64,000 nucleotides of DNA from Rohdeia sp041398665 (lineage in GTDB: Bacteria; Planctomycetota; UBA1135; GCA-002686595). This document shows, one piece after another, positions 35,301 to 44,155 of this stretch. Made by a program: the position numbers and the translations under genes. Position 1 is the stretch's first letter, and each line of letters starts with the position of its first letter. The stretch lies in the NCBI GenBank assembly GCA_041398665.1, contig JAWKUH010000012.1:1-64000 (forward strand), read 5' to 3'. The notes below the pieces were generated by a model. That model made no database searches and had not been told where the DNA came from. It saw nothing but the letters and a program-made list of their open reading frames with translations.

Positions 35301-35714
35301 CGGCGTCGCGTTCTGGAGACGTAGGCCTTGCCCATCAGGGTCAGGGTTGCCCCACTCCGAGCAGGCTTCACGCCAGGTTCCGAAGCGCGGATCACCGTTG
35401 ACCCACGTGGCCTGGTCGGCCTTCGAGGTCATGATGACGGGATCGGTCTTCGTACCGTTGACGATGATCTTCGCGCCCTGCGTCACGGCGAGGCTCCCGC
35501 CCATGCCGGTGTCGCTGGCGATGATGGTTCCCGGCTCGATCGTGAGCGTCGCGCCCGGGAGGACGTAGATCTGGGTCTGGAGGTTGTAGACGTTGTCGGC
35601 CGTCCACGTGGTGGACGTGGCGATGTCGGACGTCACGAGCACATCGGCGCTCGCCGTCCCCGCCATGGCGACGCCGGCAGCCGCGGCGGTCGCAAGTCCC
35701 TTGAGGAAACTCAT
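32357..35714 (-). CDS. secreted beta-helix-type repeat protein with two near-identical modules (several frameshifts)
   Basis: This starts MSFLKGLATAAAAGVAMAGTASA, a clean signal peptide. Two modules of about 475 residues follow, each opening with DIATSTTWTADNVYNLxTQIYVLPGATLTIExGT and continuing through SLAVTQGxKI, YARYGGGDDDDDSG, MGGIGRGTDV, IEIMNNVDD and CGWSAADAFGF. The LPGATLTIExGT strand pattern is that of right-handed parallel beta-helix surface proteins. A C-terminal domain of about 140 residues (AHVTVCAFSAGPP, LDLFGYLALGGQGLQYAVNV) ends at 32357. Frame breaks near 34.95, 35.23-35.35 and 32.78-32.88 kb are single-base differences. At 34.95 kb the other module copy keeps the missing C, so an assembly error is likely. 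Function is probably structural or adhesive at the cell surface; this is inferred. Confidence 0.75.
32880..35700. repeat. in-gene tandem duplication, period 1425 bp
   Basis: The same DNA is found twice in a row inside the beta-helix gene. For example the GAAGAACACGCTGTCC block is at 33121 and again at 34546, a spacing of 1425 bp (475 codons, in frame). The stretches 33105-33400 and 34530-34825 differ at only a few bases on reading, far closer than protein selection alone would require. The modules diverge more towards their ends. Confidence 0.8.
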
Positions 35715-36306
35715 GTCTGGAAGGACTCCTGAGGAGTACGTGGGGTCTTGAAGGGTCCGGGGGTGCTCGATGCCGGTGCGCGCTCGCGTGAGTTCGAGAA
35801 CGACGACCTGGAGCTTCGAGCGGGCGGGATGGTAGGGACGCGTTGTTGCGCGACTGCAAAAGGCGGGTGAGGGTCGGAGGAAAGCGACATCCCTTCGCGC
35901 GACGCACCACAACTCGAACGCGACGCCGACGTTCCGCGCGTTCCGCCGTCGTCGCACGCGAGAACGCGCGAGATGTCTGGCATCCTCGCAATGCAAACGT
36001 TCGGTCAAGGGGCGGAGCGACGACGGACGAACCGCCGCGCGCGCGACGAACCCACGCTGCTCGCCGCGGTCGAGCGCGACGCTCGCCGCGAGTGCTCGAC
36101 GGTCCGGGGCGTCGACCCGCCGACGCGAGGGCGCGCCGTCGGGGTGCGGTCCGCCGAGCGCCGCCCCCCCGTCCCCCGCGAGGGTCCCCGGAGGCGTTCC
36201 CGTGCCGAACTCGGCGATGGGAGGCGCGCGAGCGCCGCCGAGCGCGATCGAGCGCGGCCCCGCGCTCCTGACGGACGTAGAGTGCTCGGCGACCGTGCCC
36301 GGACCC
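35715..36306. other. divergent intergenic region, no gene seen
   Basis: This 590-bp gap lies between the divergent beta-helix and patatin genes. It is slightly less GC-rich next to the beta-helix start (35.75-35.95 kb) and very GC-rich near 36.1-36.3 kb. No coding frame with a plausible start and codon use was found. It should hold both promoters, but I could not pick convincing boxes. Confidence 0.4.
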
Positions 36307-37473
36307 ATGGAAGGACCCGAAGGAACGAGATCGCCGGACACCGGCGGAACCGAGCTCGCCCTCGTCATGAGCGGCGGCGGCGCCCGGGCCGCGTACCAGG
36401 TGGGCTTCCTCGCCGCCGTCGCCGAGCGCGCTCCCGCGTTCGCGCCGCGCATCCTGACCGGGGTCTCGGCCGGCGCGATCAACACGGCCTACCTCGCGGC
36501 GACGCCCGGGCGGATCGCCGCCCTCGTCGACGGGCTCGCCGAGCTGTGGCTCGGGCTCCGTCCCGACGACGTGATGGACGCGAGTGCGCTCAAGACCGGG
36601 CGGCTCGCGTTCGCGTGGGGAATGCGGCTGCTCTCGGGCGGTCGGTTCCGACCGAAGCGCCTCCAGGGTCTGATCGACACGGCGCCGCTGCGCGAGTTCC
36701 TGTTCCGCGCGCTCCGGTCCGAGGACGGCTCGCTGCCCGGCATCGCGAGGAAGATCGAGGGAGGAGAACTCGACGCCGTCGCCGTCACCGCGTCGTCCTA
36801 CACGTCGGGCGGCACCGTCACGTTCTGTCAGGGTCGCGACGTCACGAACTGGGAGCGTCCCTACCGCAAGGGTCGCGCGGCCGAGCTGCGGGTCGAGCAC
36901 ATCATGGCGTCGTCGTCGCTCCCGCTGTTCTTCCCGGCGATCGAGCTCGAGGACGGTTGGTACGGCGACGGCGGCATCCGTCTGACGGCGCCGCTCGCGC
37001 CGGCCGTGCACCTCGGGGCGCGGAGGATCCTCGCCATCTCGACCCGCGCCGATCCGAAGGGCGGCGAGGTCCCGGTCGAGAAGGGACCCTATCCCCCGCC
37101 GTCGCAGATCGGAAGTGCGCTCATGAACGCGATCTTCCTCGACCAGTTCGACGGGGACGCGATCCGGATGCAGTCGATGAACCGACTCATCGAGCACACG
37201 CCTCAGGAACAGCGCGGCGGGCTCCGCCACGTCGACCTCGAGGTCTTCCGACCGAGCGTCGATCTCGGCGGGCTCGCGAACGAGTACGAGGCCAAGCTCC
37301 CGCGACCGCTGCGCTTCATGCTGCGCGGCACCGGCACGGCGGAGACCCGGTCGAACGACTTCCTGAGCCTCATCATGTTCCAACACGACTACATCCGTCG
37401 CCTGCTCGCGATCGGTCGCGCGGACGCCGAGGCGCAGATGCCGCGGATCGAAGCCTTCCTCGCGCGTTCGTGA
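36307..37473 (+). CDS. patatin-like phospholipase
   Basis: This is a 388-residue protein. LALVMSGGGARAAYQVGFLAAV gives the patatin oxyanion-hole Gly/Arg loop. LTGVSAGAINTAYLA carries the GxSxG nucleophile Ser54, and WYGDGGIRLTAPL carries the catalytic Asp221 in the DGG motif. A complete Ser-Asp dyad therefore indicates lipid acyl hydrolase activity. A helical C-terminal region follows. There is no signal peptide, so it is probably cytoplasmic or peripheral. The start at 36307 was chosen because it lies just before conserved sequence; an upstream in-frame ATG at 36202 would add 35 low-complexity residues. Confidence 0.9.
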   Translation: MEGPEGTRSPDTGGTELALVMSGGGARAAYQVGFLAAVAERAPAFAPRILTGVSAGAINTAYLAATPGRIAALVDGLAELWLGLRPDDVMDASALKTGRLAFAWGMRLLSGGRFRPKRLQGLIDTAPLREFLFRALRSEDGSLPGIARKIEGGELDAVAVTASSYTSGGTVTFCQGRDVTNWERPYRKGRAAELRVEHIMASSSLPLFFPAIELEDGWYGDGGIRLTAPLAPAVHLGARRILAISTRADPKGGEVPVEKGPYPPPSQIGSALMNAIFLDQFDGDAIRMQSMNRLIEHTPQEQRGGLRHVDLEVFRPSVDLGGLANEYEAKLPRPLRFMLRGTGTAETRSNDFLSLIMFQHDYIRRLLAIGRADAEAQMPRIEAFLARS

Positions 37474-37685
37474 GGCTCGCGTTCGGTCGGTGGCCGACTC
37501 TCGCGAGGTCTCCGGCCACACAGCTCGCGAAAGCGCGTAACGATGGGGGTCGACGCACCTACCACGCCTGTCCCCGGGGACGGCGCACGGTTCGCGTCCC
37601 CGCCGCGGCGACCCTCTCGCCGCGCCTCCAGTGCAGCGTCCTCCGTCGCGTCGCCGACGCCGGACCGAGCCCCACGACCACGACG

Positions 37686-38462
37686 ATGATCGCCCGACTG
37701 ATCTCCGCCCTCGCCCTCGTCGCCGCCGCCTCGCCGGCGGCCCTCGCCCAGCTCAACACGACGGTCGGACCCGACGTCGTCCCGCTCACCGGTCAACTGT
37801 CGATCACCTTCTCGAACGACAACCCCGGCGCGTTCGGTGTCTCGCTCAACTACCTGCGCGTCGTCGACTCGACCGGCACCGTCGTCTACTCCGACACGAC
37901 GTTCGAGCAGTCCGTGCTCATGGGACCCAACGGTTGGGTGACCTGGTACTACGGCCTGGTCGACGACAACGGACTGCCGCTCCTCCCCGGCAGGTACACC
38001 GCCTTCGTGAAGTCGGACTTCGGCGCGCCGGAGACCAAGCACCGCTTCGAGATCGTGACGATCGGAGCGGGGCTCGTGTTCGAGGGTCGGCCGACGATCC
38101 ACCCGCCCTTCGGCGGAGGTGCGACGCGCAACTTCTACCTCCAGTCGCCGTCGGACCCCGGTGCACTCTACTTCCTGGTCGGTAGTTTTACGGGAGCCGT
38201 CGGCTACCCCACCTGCAACGGGACGGTCCCGCTCGACGTCGACTCGTTGTTCCTCCAGACGCTGACGCCGGGAGCGGTGTTCTCGAACTCGTTCGGGACG
38301 CTGAACGCGCTCGGGCGCTCCAAGCTGCCGCGCTTCCCGCTGCCCCCGAACCCCGCCTTCGTGGGCATCAAGCTCCGCGCGGCGTTCGTGGTGCTCGACC
38401 CGCTGTCACCGTGCATCATCACGCGTATCAGCAACGCGCACGTCATGACGATCGAGGGGTGA
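37686..38462 (+). CDS. secreted protein of unknown function
   Basis: This is a 258-residue protein with a signal peptide (MIARLISALALVAAASPAALA). The first half looks like a beta-sandwich (QLSITFSNDNPGAFGVSLNYLRVVDSTGTVVYSD, GLPLLPGRYTAFVKSDFGAPETKHRFEIVTIG). The second half has a Gly/Phe-rich segment with two Cys (YPTCNG, SPCIITRIS) that could form a disulfide. No known domain is recognised. A 212-bp gap separates it from the patatin, and a strong terminator follows, so it is probably transcribed alone. Confidence 0.75.
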   Translation: MIARLISALALVAAASPAALAQLNTTVGPDVVPLTGQLSITFSNDNPGAFGVSLNYLRVVDSTGTVVYSDTTFEQSVLMGPNGWVTWYYGLVDDNGLPLLPGRYTAFVKSDFGAPETKHRFEIVTIGAGLVFEGRPTIHPPFGGGATRNFYLQSPSDPGALYFLVGSFTGAVGYPTCNGTVPLDVDSLFLQTLTPGAVFSNSFGTLNALGRSKLPRFPLPPNPAFVGIKLRAAFVVLDPLSPCIITRISNAHVMTIEG

Positions 38463-38520
38463 ACCGACGATCACGCTGACGCGGCCCGCGGCGGCGAACG
38501 CCCGGCGGAACGCTGCGAAG

Positions 38521-38566
38521 GGAGGACGGAGAGGCCCGGCACACCCGCCGGGCCTCTCCGTCCTCC
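38521..38566 (+). terminator. intrinsic terminator
   Basis: A perfect 20-bp stem (38521-38540 with 38547-38566) with a 6-nt ACACCC loop is followed by TTTCGT. It lies 59 bp after the stop of the secreted-protein gene and 54 bp before the VOC gene. Confidence 0.85.
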
Positions 38567-38619
38567 TTTCGTCCGGGCCCGACCACACGGTCCGCCCCCG
38601 TTCCACCGAGGTCACCGCC

Positions 38620-39039
38620 ATGCGCGTCCGTCTCGAACACGCGAACGTCGCCGTCACCGACATCGTCGAGGTCGCCGACTTCCTCCGCTCCGCCTTCCCC
38701 GACTTCCGCGTCCGCCACGGCGGGACGAAGGCCGACGGCTCGCGCTGGATGCACGTCGGCGACGACGACGTCTACCTCTCCCTCGAGGAGGCGCACGAGA
38801 GCGACGCGCGCGAACGCTACGGTCCGCGCGAAGGGCTCAACCACCTCGGCTTCGTCGTCGACGACGCCGAAGCCGTCCGGGCGCGGCTCGCCGCCGCGGG
38901 CTACACCGACACGACCCCGAAGAACACCCACCCCGCGCGCCGCCGCGTGTACTTCGAGGGGCCCGGCGGGCTCGAGATCGAGTTCGTGCAGTACCTGAGC
39001 GCCGACGCCGTCGAGCGGAACGACTACTCGGACGCGTAG
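38620..39039 (+). CDS. VOC (glyoxalase/bleomycin-resistance-like) family protein
   Basis: This is a 139-residue protein with the paired beta-alpha-beta-beta-beta units of the vicinal-oxygen-chelate fold. The first unit is LEHANVAVTDIVEVADFLRSAF, and the second is LNHLGFVVDDAEAVRARLAAAGY then RRVYFEGPGGLEIEFVQY. Candidate metal ligands are His7, the His of GLNHLGF and the Glu of LEIEFVQY. The substrate is unknown. It is one of the smaller single-domain members. Its stop is only 7 bp from the stop of the convergent UGA-containing gene. Confidence 0.85.
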   Translation: MRVRLEHANVAVTDIVEVADFLRSAFPDFRVRHGGTKADGSRWMHVGDDDVYLSLEEAHESDARERYGPREGLNHLGFVVDDAEAVRARLAAAGYTDTTPKNTHPARRRVYFEGPGGLEIEFVQYLSADAVERNDYSDA

Positions 39040-39046
39040 GCGGCCT

Positions 39047-40330
39047 TCAGCGCCAGCCGTACTCCCAGAACGCCGTCGGCGCGACGCGCTCCGTCGGTCC
39101 GTCGCCCGCGAGATGCACGGCGAAACCGATCGGCTCCGGCGCGAGGTCGTCGGCGCGCTGGTTGTAGCGCGTCTGCCCCCAGCGCTCTCCGACGACGAGC
39201 AGTTCGAACGCCGTGAAGCGCCGCGTGGCGAGATCGAACGTCGCGCGACCCTGCATGCCTCCCGCGACGCCCCGTTTCGTCTTCGCGTCGTCGAGGTGCA
39301 CGACGCCGGCGAGACGCAGCACGGCGGCGGTCGGCTCGCCCGACGCGTCGGTCAGGAGCTCGACGACCTCCGCGTCGATCGATGCCGCCCGCACCTGGTC
39401 GCGCGCGTAGTGCGCGGTCTGTCCGCGCACGTTGTCGACGAGGTGGAGCCGAGCGAGTCGTTGCACGAGGTCGGCCGGGAACGCGAAGGACGCCCCCGCG
39501 ACGAGCTCCTTCGGCACCGTGCGGTCGAGCTCGGCGCGCGAGAACCAGGCGTAGTCGAAGTTCCACGCGAACTCGCGCCAGTCACCGTCGTCCCGGTTCG
39601 CGTCCTCCTCCCCGGGACGCGGAAGGTCGCGAGAGTCGACGCGCAGGACGAGTCCGTCCGACGGATAGCGGTTCTCGGCGCGCTGGATGCGCGCCGCGGT
39701 CTCGCGCGGATCGTCGGCGAGCAGGCGCGCCGACGGCTCGAGCTCGGCGTACCGCGCGGTCGCGCGGCGGAGCATCGCCGCCATGCGCCGCGGGTCGCGC
39801 GAGTTGATCTTGTCGAGCAGGATCCCGCTGGGCGTCACCGCGTACGTGCCCTGGCGCGTCTCGCTCGGGTCGCGACCGTTGAGGCGTCCGCCCTCACCCT
39901 CGTCGCAGAACTTCCGGAAGTGGACGCAGTCCGGCTCGTCGAGGTTCTGCAGGCGCCAGACCTCGTCGGCGCACGGCACGAACGCGGCGAGGAGCTCGAC
40001 GACCTCGGGATCCGACCAGACGGACCGTCTGGCGATGACGCCGTTGTTTCACGTGCACCCGAAGGGGTGCCCGTTCATGGCGAACAGGAGCACGGGTCGG
40101 TCGAGCTCGTTCGCGTCGACCACGCCCTGCCAGAACGTCGTGCGCCACGGGATCGTGCGCCAGGCCTCCTCCTCGGCGTCGGGTTCGATCCGCTCCCAGA
40201 TCGAGCGGAACTCGGCCTCGGTGAGTTCGAGCGGTCGCGGCTCGTCCTGCACGACCCGACGACTCGCGACGGGGTCCGGGACGTGCGCGACGTGCGCGAA
40301 CGCGAAGAAGGTGAGGAGGAGCGCCAACAT
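39047..40330 (-). CDS. thioredoxin-like protein with in-frame UGA (candidate selenoprotein, CxU motif)
   Basis: One open frame runs from ATG 40330 (signal peptide MLALLLTFFAFAHVAHV) to 39047, interrupted only by a TGA at codon 94. Before it stands VLLFAMNGHPFGCT, the strand-loop-Cys of a thioredoxin-like fold. After it the same frame continues NNGVIARRSVWSDPEVVELL and PCADEVWRLQNLD with normal codon use for 333 more codons. Reading UGA as selenocysteine gives Cys92-Thr-Sec94, a redox CxU motif, in a 427-residue protein. A SECIS-like hairpin begins 16 nt after the UGA. Calling two separate genes would leave an N-terminal fragment that ends right after the redox Cys and a C-terminal fragment with no good start. 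Substitution error from TGC is the main alternative. The C-terminal 300 residues are not recognised. Confidence 0.75.
40016..40032 (-). promoter_or_regulatory. bacterial SECIS-like hairpin downstream of the in-frame UGA
   Basis: On the mRNA strand a 6-bp stem (CCAGAC/GUCUGG) closes a GGUCC loop. The loop GGU lies at nt +23 to +25 after the UGA. In E. coli fdhF the loop GGU lies at +19 to +21. Position, loop size and the G-G-U content fit the bacterial SECIS pattern that recruits SelB. The stem is short, so this is suggestive only. Confidence 0.5.
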
Positions 40331-40420
40331 CGTGATTCCTCGGAGCGGACGGTCCGATGGTAGCCGCCCGCGGGCACAATCGCCGCCCCGAACGCGCTCC
40401 GGACGAACTCCGACCGATCC

Positions 40421-43400
40421 ATGTCGAACCTCCTCGCAGCGACGTACCTCGCGGCCGCGGCCGCGCTCGCTCCCCTTCCCACGACGGCCCCGCAGGACGC
40501 CGTCCAGACGCTCCGCGAGGCCGATCGCGCAGCCTTCGACGCCTGGTCGCACGACCGTCTCGCGGAGGCCCTGGACGGTCTCTCGACCGCCGTCGCGGCG
40601 TCCGCGCGCGAGCTCGCGACCGTCGGCGACGCGGACCTCGCGTCCCGACTCGCGGACGATACCGAGTTCGCTCTCGTCGACCTGCGCGCCTTCGCGCGCG
40701 ACGCCTCCGACCTCCCGAGCCTCGAGCGGCGCCTCGCGGGCGTCTCGATCGACCCCGAGCACGGCGACGCGTTCGCGCGCCTCGCGTGGATCGCGAAGGA
40801 CGGCGGCGAGCGCCTCGGTGCGATCGTCGACTGGCAGTTCGTGGGTCCCTTCGACAACGAGCGCGGCGGCGGCATCGACGCGCCGCTCCCGCCGTACTCG
40901 GCGCCCGACGCACCGAGCTACTCCGGCAAGGTGCGCGAGGTCGCGTGGCGCCGCACGCCGCTCGTCCGACCGACCCGCAGCGTGGTCGACCTCGGTGAAC
41001 TCGTCGACCCGTCCTCGTCGGTCTGCGTGCTCGCACGCACCTGGGTCCGCAGCGAGGTCGAGCGCGAAGCGCTGGTGTTCCTCGGCTTCACCGAGGAGGC
41101 GCGCGCGTGGGTCGGCGGCGCGTCGGTGCTGGTCGAGAAGGGCGAGCGCGACTTCGAACCCGACGCGCACGCCGTCGCGATCCACCTCGACGAGGGCTGG
41201 AACGAGATCGCCGTCCTCGTCGGCAGCCGGGGCGGCGCGCCGGCGTTCACCGCTCGCCTGGCGGAGCGCGGGACGTCCCGACCGCTCGCCCTCGCCTGTT
41301 CCCCCGAGCCGCCCGACGGCGTCGTCCCGTGCGAACTCGACGCGGCGACGGACGCACCCCTTCGGGACGTCGCGACCGGCGCGCGGGCGCGCTGGGCCGA
41401 CGACGACGGCGCGCTCGGAGCGCTGCGGAGATCGGTGCTCGAGCGCGCGTTCGACGCGTCGCCGCGCAGCGAGCGCGCGGGACGCGAGGACGCCGCGCGC
41501 GCCGTGGAACTCGCTCCGGACGACGTGCGCGCCCTGATCCAGCGCGCCGTCACGCTCGACGAGCGCGGCTCGTCGGCGGAGAAGGACGTCAACCCCTGGC
41601 TGCACGCGCTCGACGACGTGCTCGCCGTCGACCCGGAGAACGTGTGGGCGCTCCGGCAGAAGGCGCTCCACGCGATGTGGAACCAGCCGACCTTCGAGCG
41701 CTCGCTCGAGCTCCTCGACCGCGCGCTCGCGATCGAGCCGGCCTCGGTCCCCGCGCTCGTCCTGAAGGCCGCCGTCCTCGACCGGCTCGACCAACCCGCC
41801 CGCGCGCGAGTCGTTCGCGAGCAGGTCGTCGACATGCCGGAGTCGCGGACGTGGCCGGCCGCGCGCTGGTCGTGCACGGGTGTGCTGCGCGCCGGGGACC
41901 CGCGACGCGCGGAGATCGCGCGCGCCGCGTTCGAGGCGAACGGCGACTCGTCCGCCATGGAGGCCTGGGCCTGGGCCGAGATCGCGAGCCTCGGGACGAG
42001 CGGCGACCTCGACGCTCTCGACCGGTTCGCGCGCGAACGGGTGGCACGCGACGCGTGGAGCGTCAACGCGCGACTCACCGCGGCGACGGAGTTCGTCTCG
42101 GTCGGCGAGCCCGATCGCGCGCTCGACTGGCTCGACGAGGCGCTCGAGCTCGCGCCGGAGCGACCGAGCCTCCACAAGTGGCGCGCGCGCGCATTGCTCG
42201 CGAAGGGCGACGTCGAGAACGCCGTCTCGGCGCTCGAGCGCGAACTCGAGTACGACTTCTCCGCCGAGGACGAGCGCCGCCTGCTCGAACACCTCCGTTC
42301 TGTCGGCGCCGACCCCTTCCACCAGCCCTACCTCGAACCGCTCGACGACGTCCTCGCGCGTTCGTCCGGACCGCCGGAGGTCGGCAGTCCGCGCTCGAGT
42401 CGCGAGGTGCTGCTCAACCGCGTCGTGGTCGAGATCCAACCGGACGGCACCGCCAAGCGCTACCACCGTCTCGTGCAGCGCGTCCTGACGGAACGCGGCG
42501 CGCGCGACCTCGACCGGATCCCGTTCCGCGCCTTCGGCAACCAGGAGGTGCGCGTGCTCACGGCCGACGTCCGCGGCGTCGACGGCCGCACGAAGCGCGC
42601 CGAGACCGGGCGCTCGACGTGGGGCATGCTCGTCGACCTGCCTCCGCTCGCCGTCGGCGACGTCGTCGACCTCGAGTGGCGCACGGACGACCTGCGGCCG
42701 ACGTTCTTCGGCGAGTACTTCGGGATGAACGAGCCGTTCGCACCGGACGCGACGGTGCCGACGCAGGACGGCGACATCGTCGTGATCGCGCCGAAGGAGC
42801 TCCCGATCGTGCACCACGAACGCGCGGGTGCCCCGGCACCGGTCGTCTCGCCGCGCGACGACGGCTCGACGGAGTACCGCTGGCGGATGCGCGACGTCGC
42901 CCCGATCGACCCGGAACCGCTCATGCCGCCGGCCGAGGAGACCGCGGCCGCCGTCCAGGTCTCGACCTATCCGAGCTGGCAGGCGTTCGGCACCTGGTGG
43001 TGGAACCTGATCGAACAGGAGATGCAGGCCTCGCCCGAGATGAGGTCGAAGGTCGCCGAACTCACGCAGGACTGCACGACCCCGCTCGAGAAGCTGCGCG
43101 CGGTCTACGAGTTCGTCGTGACCGACATCCGCTACAACGCCTGGGAGTTCGGCGTCCACGGCTACCAGCCGTACAGCGCGCCGGTGATCTTCAGCCGCGG
43201 TTTCGGCGACTGCAAGGACAAGGCGATCCTGATGCGCACGCTGCTCGGCGTCGCGGGCATCGAGGCCTGGCCCGTGCTCATCCGCGCGGAGGACCGACGC
43301 CCCGAGGAGGACCACGCCCTCGCGCTGGTCGAGCACTTCAACCACTGCATCGTGTGGGTGCCCGAGCAGGACGGCATCCCGGGCATGTTCCTCGACGGGA

Positions 43401-44155
43401 CGGCGCGATTGCACCCGTTCGGCGAGGTGCCCTCCATGGACGCCGGCGCCGACGTGCTCGTCGTCGAGAAGAGCGGGATCGAGCAACGCGAAGTGCCCTT
43501 CCCCACCGCCGAGCACAACGAACTCGTCCTCGAGCACACCGTCGTGCTCGGTGCGGACGGTCCGACGTCCGCGAGCCTGACCGTGCGCCCGTCGGGACGC
43601 TACGGCGCCGCCGACCGCACGCGCTACACGGGCGGCGAGGAACAGCGCAGCGAGGAGGCGACGCGCGTCTTCGCCCGCACCTTCGGTCCGACGAGCGCGC
43701 CGGTCGCGTCGACGTTCAGCGACCTCGAGGACCTGCGCGAACCCGTCGTGTACACGCTGTCGGGTCGACCCGACAGCTTCGGACGCGAGACGGACACGGG
43801 CCGCGAGCTGCCCGCGACGCTGAGGCGCCACGGACTGCTCTCGTCGGTCGCTCGCGAGAGCGAGCGCCGGACCGACCTCCTGCTCGACGTCCCCTTCTCG
43901 GTCGACACGACGACGCGGTACGTCCTCGGCGACGGTCTCGTCGCGGCGCAGGCTCCGCCCGACGCGTCGGTCGAGTGTCCGGACGGCGCGTACAGCTTCA
44001 CCGTCCGCGCGGAGCCGGACGGTTGGACGGTGACGGAGCACTTCGAGATCCGCACGCACCGCGTCCCGGCGGAGCGCTACGCGCAGTTCCGCGAGTTCGC
44101 GCGGCGCGTCGACGCCGCACAGGAAGCCGTGTTCGAGGTGGAGGTCGCCCGATGA
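40421..44155 (+). CDS. large exported DUF3857 / transglutaminase-like protein with TPR-like N-terminus
   Basis: This is a 1244-residue protein with a signal peptide (about 1-23). A beta-sandwich segment follows (about 145-300), then helical TPR-like repeats (about 330-620, e.g. LELLDRALAIEPASVPALVLKAAVLDRLDQPARA, PDRALDWLDEALELAPERPSLHKW). A DUF3857 domain (about 660-850) ends in a transglutaminase-like domain (about 870-1000). The catalytic triad is complete: Cys931 in RGFGDCKDKAILM, His975 in HFNHCIVWV and Asp992 in FLDGTA. A C-terminal beta domain follows. Such proteins are periplasmic and of unknown substrate. The stop overlaps the ATG of a paralogue (ATGA), so the two act as a pair. Confidence 0.85.
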   Translation: MSNLLAATYLAAAAALAPLPTTAPQDAVQTLREADRAAFDAWSHDRLAEALDGLSTAVAASARELATVGDADLASRLADDTEFALVDLRAFARDASDLPSLERRLAGVSIDPEHGDAFARLAWIAKDGGERLGAIVDWQFVGPFDNERGGGIDAPLPPYSAPDAPSYSGKVREVAWRRTPLVRPTRSVVDLGELVDPSSSVCVLARTWVRSEVEREALVFLGFTEEARAWVGGASVLVEKGERDFEPDAHAVAIHLDEGWNEIAVLVGSRGGAPAFTARLAERGTSRPLALACSPEPPDGVVPCELDAATDAPLRDVATGARARWADDDGALGALRRSVLERAFDASPRSERAGREDAARAVELAPDDVRALIQRAVTLDERGSSAEKDVNPWLHALDDVLAVDPENVWALRQKALHAMWNQPTFERSLELLDRALAIEPASVPALVLKAAVLDRLDQPARARVVREQVVDMPESRTWPAARWSCTGVLRAGDPRRAEIARAAFEANGDSSAMEAWAWAEIASLGTSGDLDALDRFARERVARDAWSVNARLTAATEFVSVGEPDRALDWLDEALELAPERPSLHKWRARALLAKGDVENAVSALERELEYDFSAEDERRLLEHLRSVGADPFHQPYLEPLDDVLARSSGPPEVGSPRSSREVLLNRVVVEIQPDGTAKRYHRLVQRVLTERGARDLDRIPFRAFGNQEVRVLTADVRGVDGRTKRAETGRSTWGMLVDLPPLAVGDVVDLEWRTDDLRPTFFGEYFGMNEPFAPDATVPTQDGDIVVIAPKELPIVHHERAGAPAPVVSPRDDGSTEYRWRMRDVAPIDPEPLMPPAEETAAAVQVSTYPSWQAFGTWWWNLIEQEMQASPEMRSKVAELTQDCTTPLEKLRAVYEFVVTDIRYNAWEFGVHGYQPYSAPVIFSRGFGDCKDKAILMRTLLGVAGIEAWPVLIRAEDRRPEEDHALALVEHFNHCIVWVPEQDGIPGMFLDGTARLHPFGEVPSMDAGADVLVVEKSGIEQREVPFPTAEHNELVLEHTVVLGADGPTSASLTVRPSGRYGAADRTRYTGGEEQRSEEATRVFARTFGPTSAPVASTFSDLEDLREPVVYTLSGRPDSFGRETDTGRELPATLRRHGLLSSVARESERRTDLLLDVPFSVDTTTRYVLGDGLVAAQAPPDASVECPDGAYSFTVRAEPDGWTVTEHFEIRTHRVPAERYAQFREFARRVDAAQEAVFEVEVAR

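Noticed and set aside
39047..39979. A separate gene starting at GTG 39979 instead of a UGA-containing longer gene
   Set aside because: It would cut the protein right after the thioredoxin-like motif, and the same frame is open and protein-like upstream to a signal peptide at 40330.
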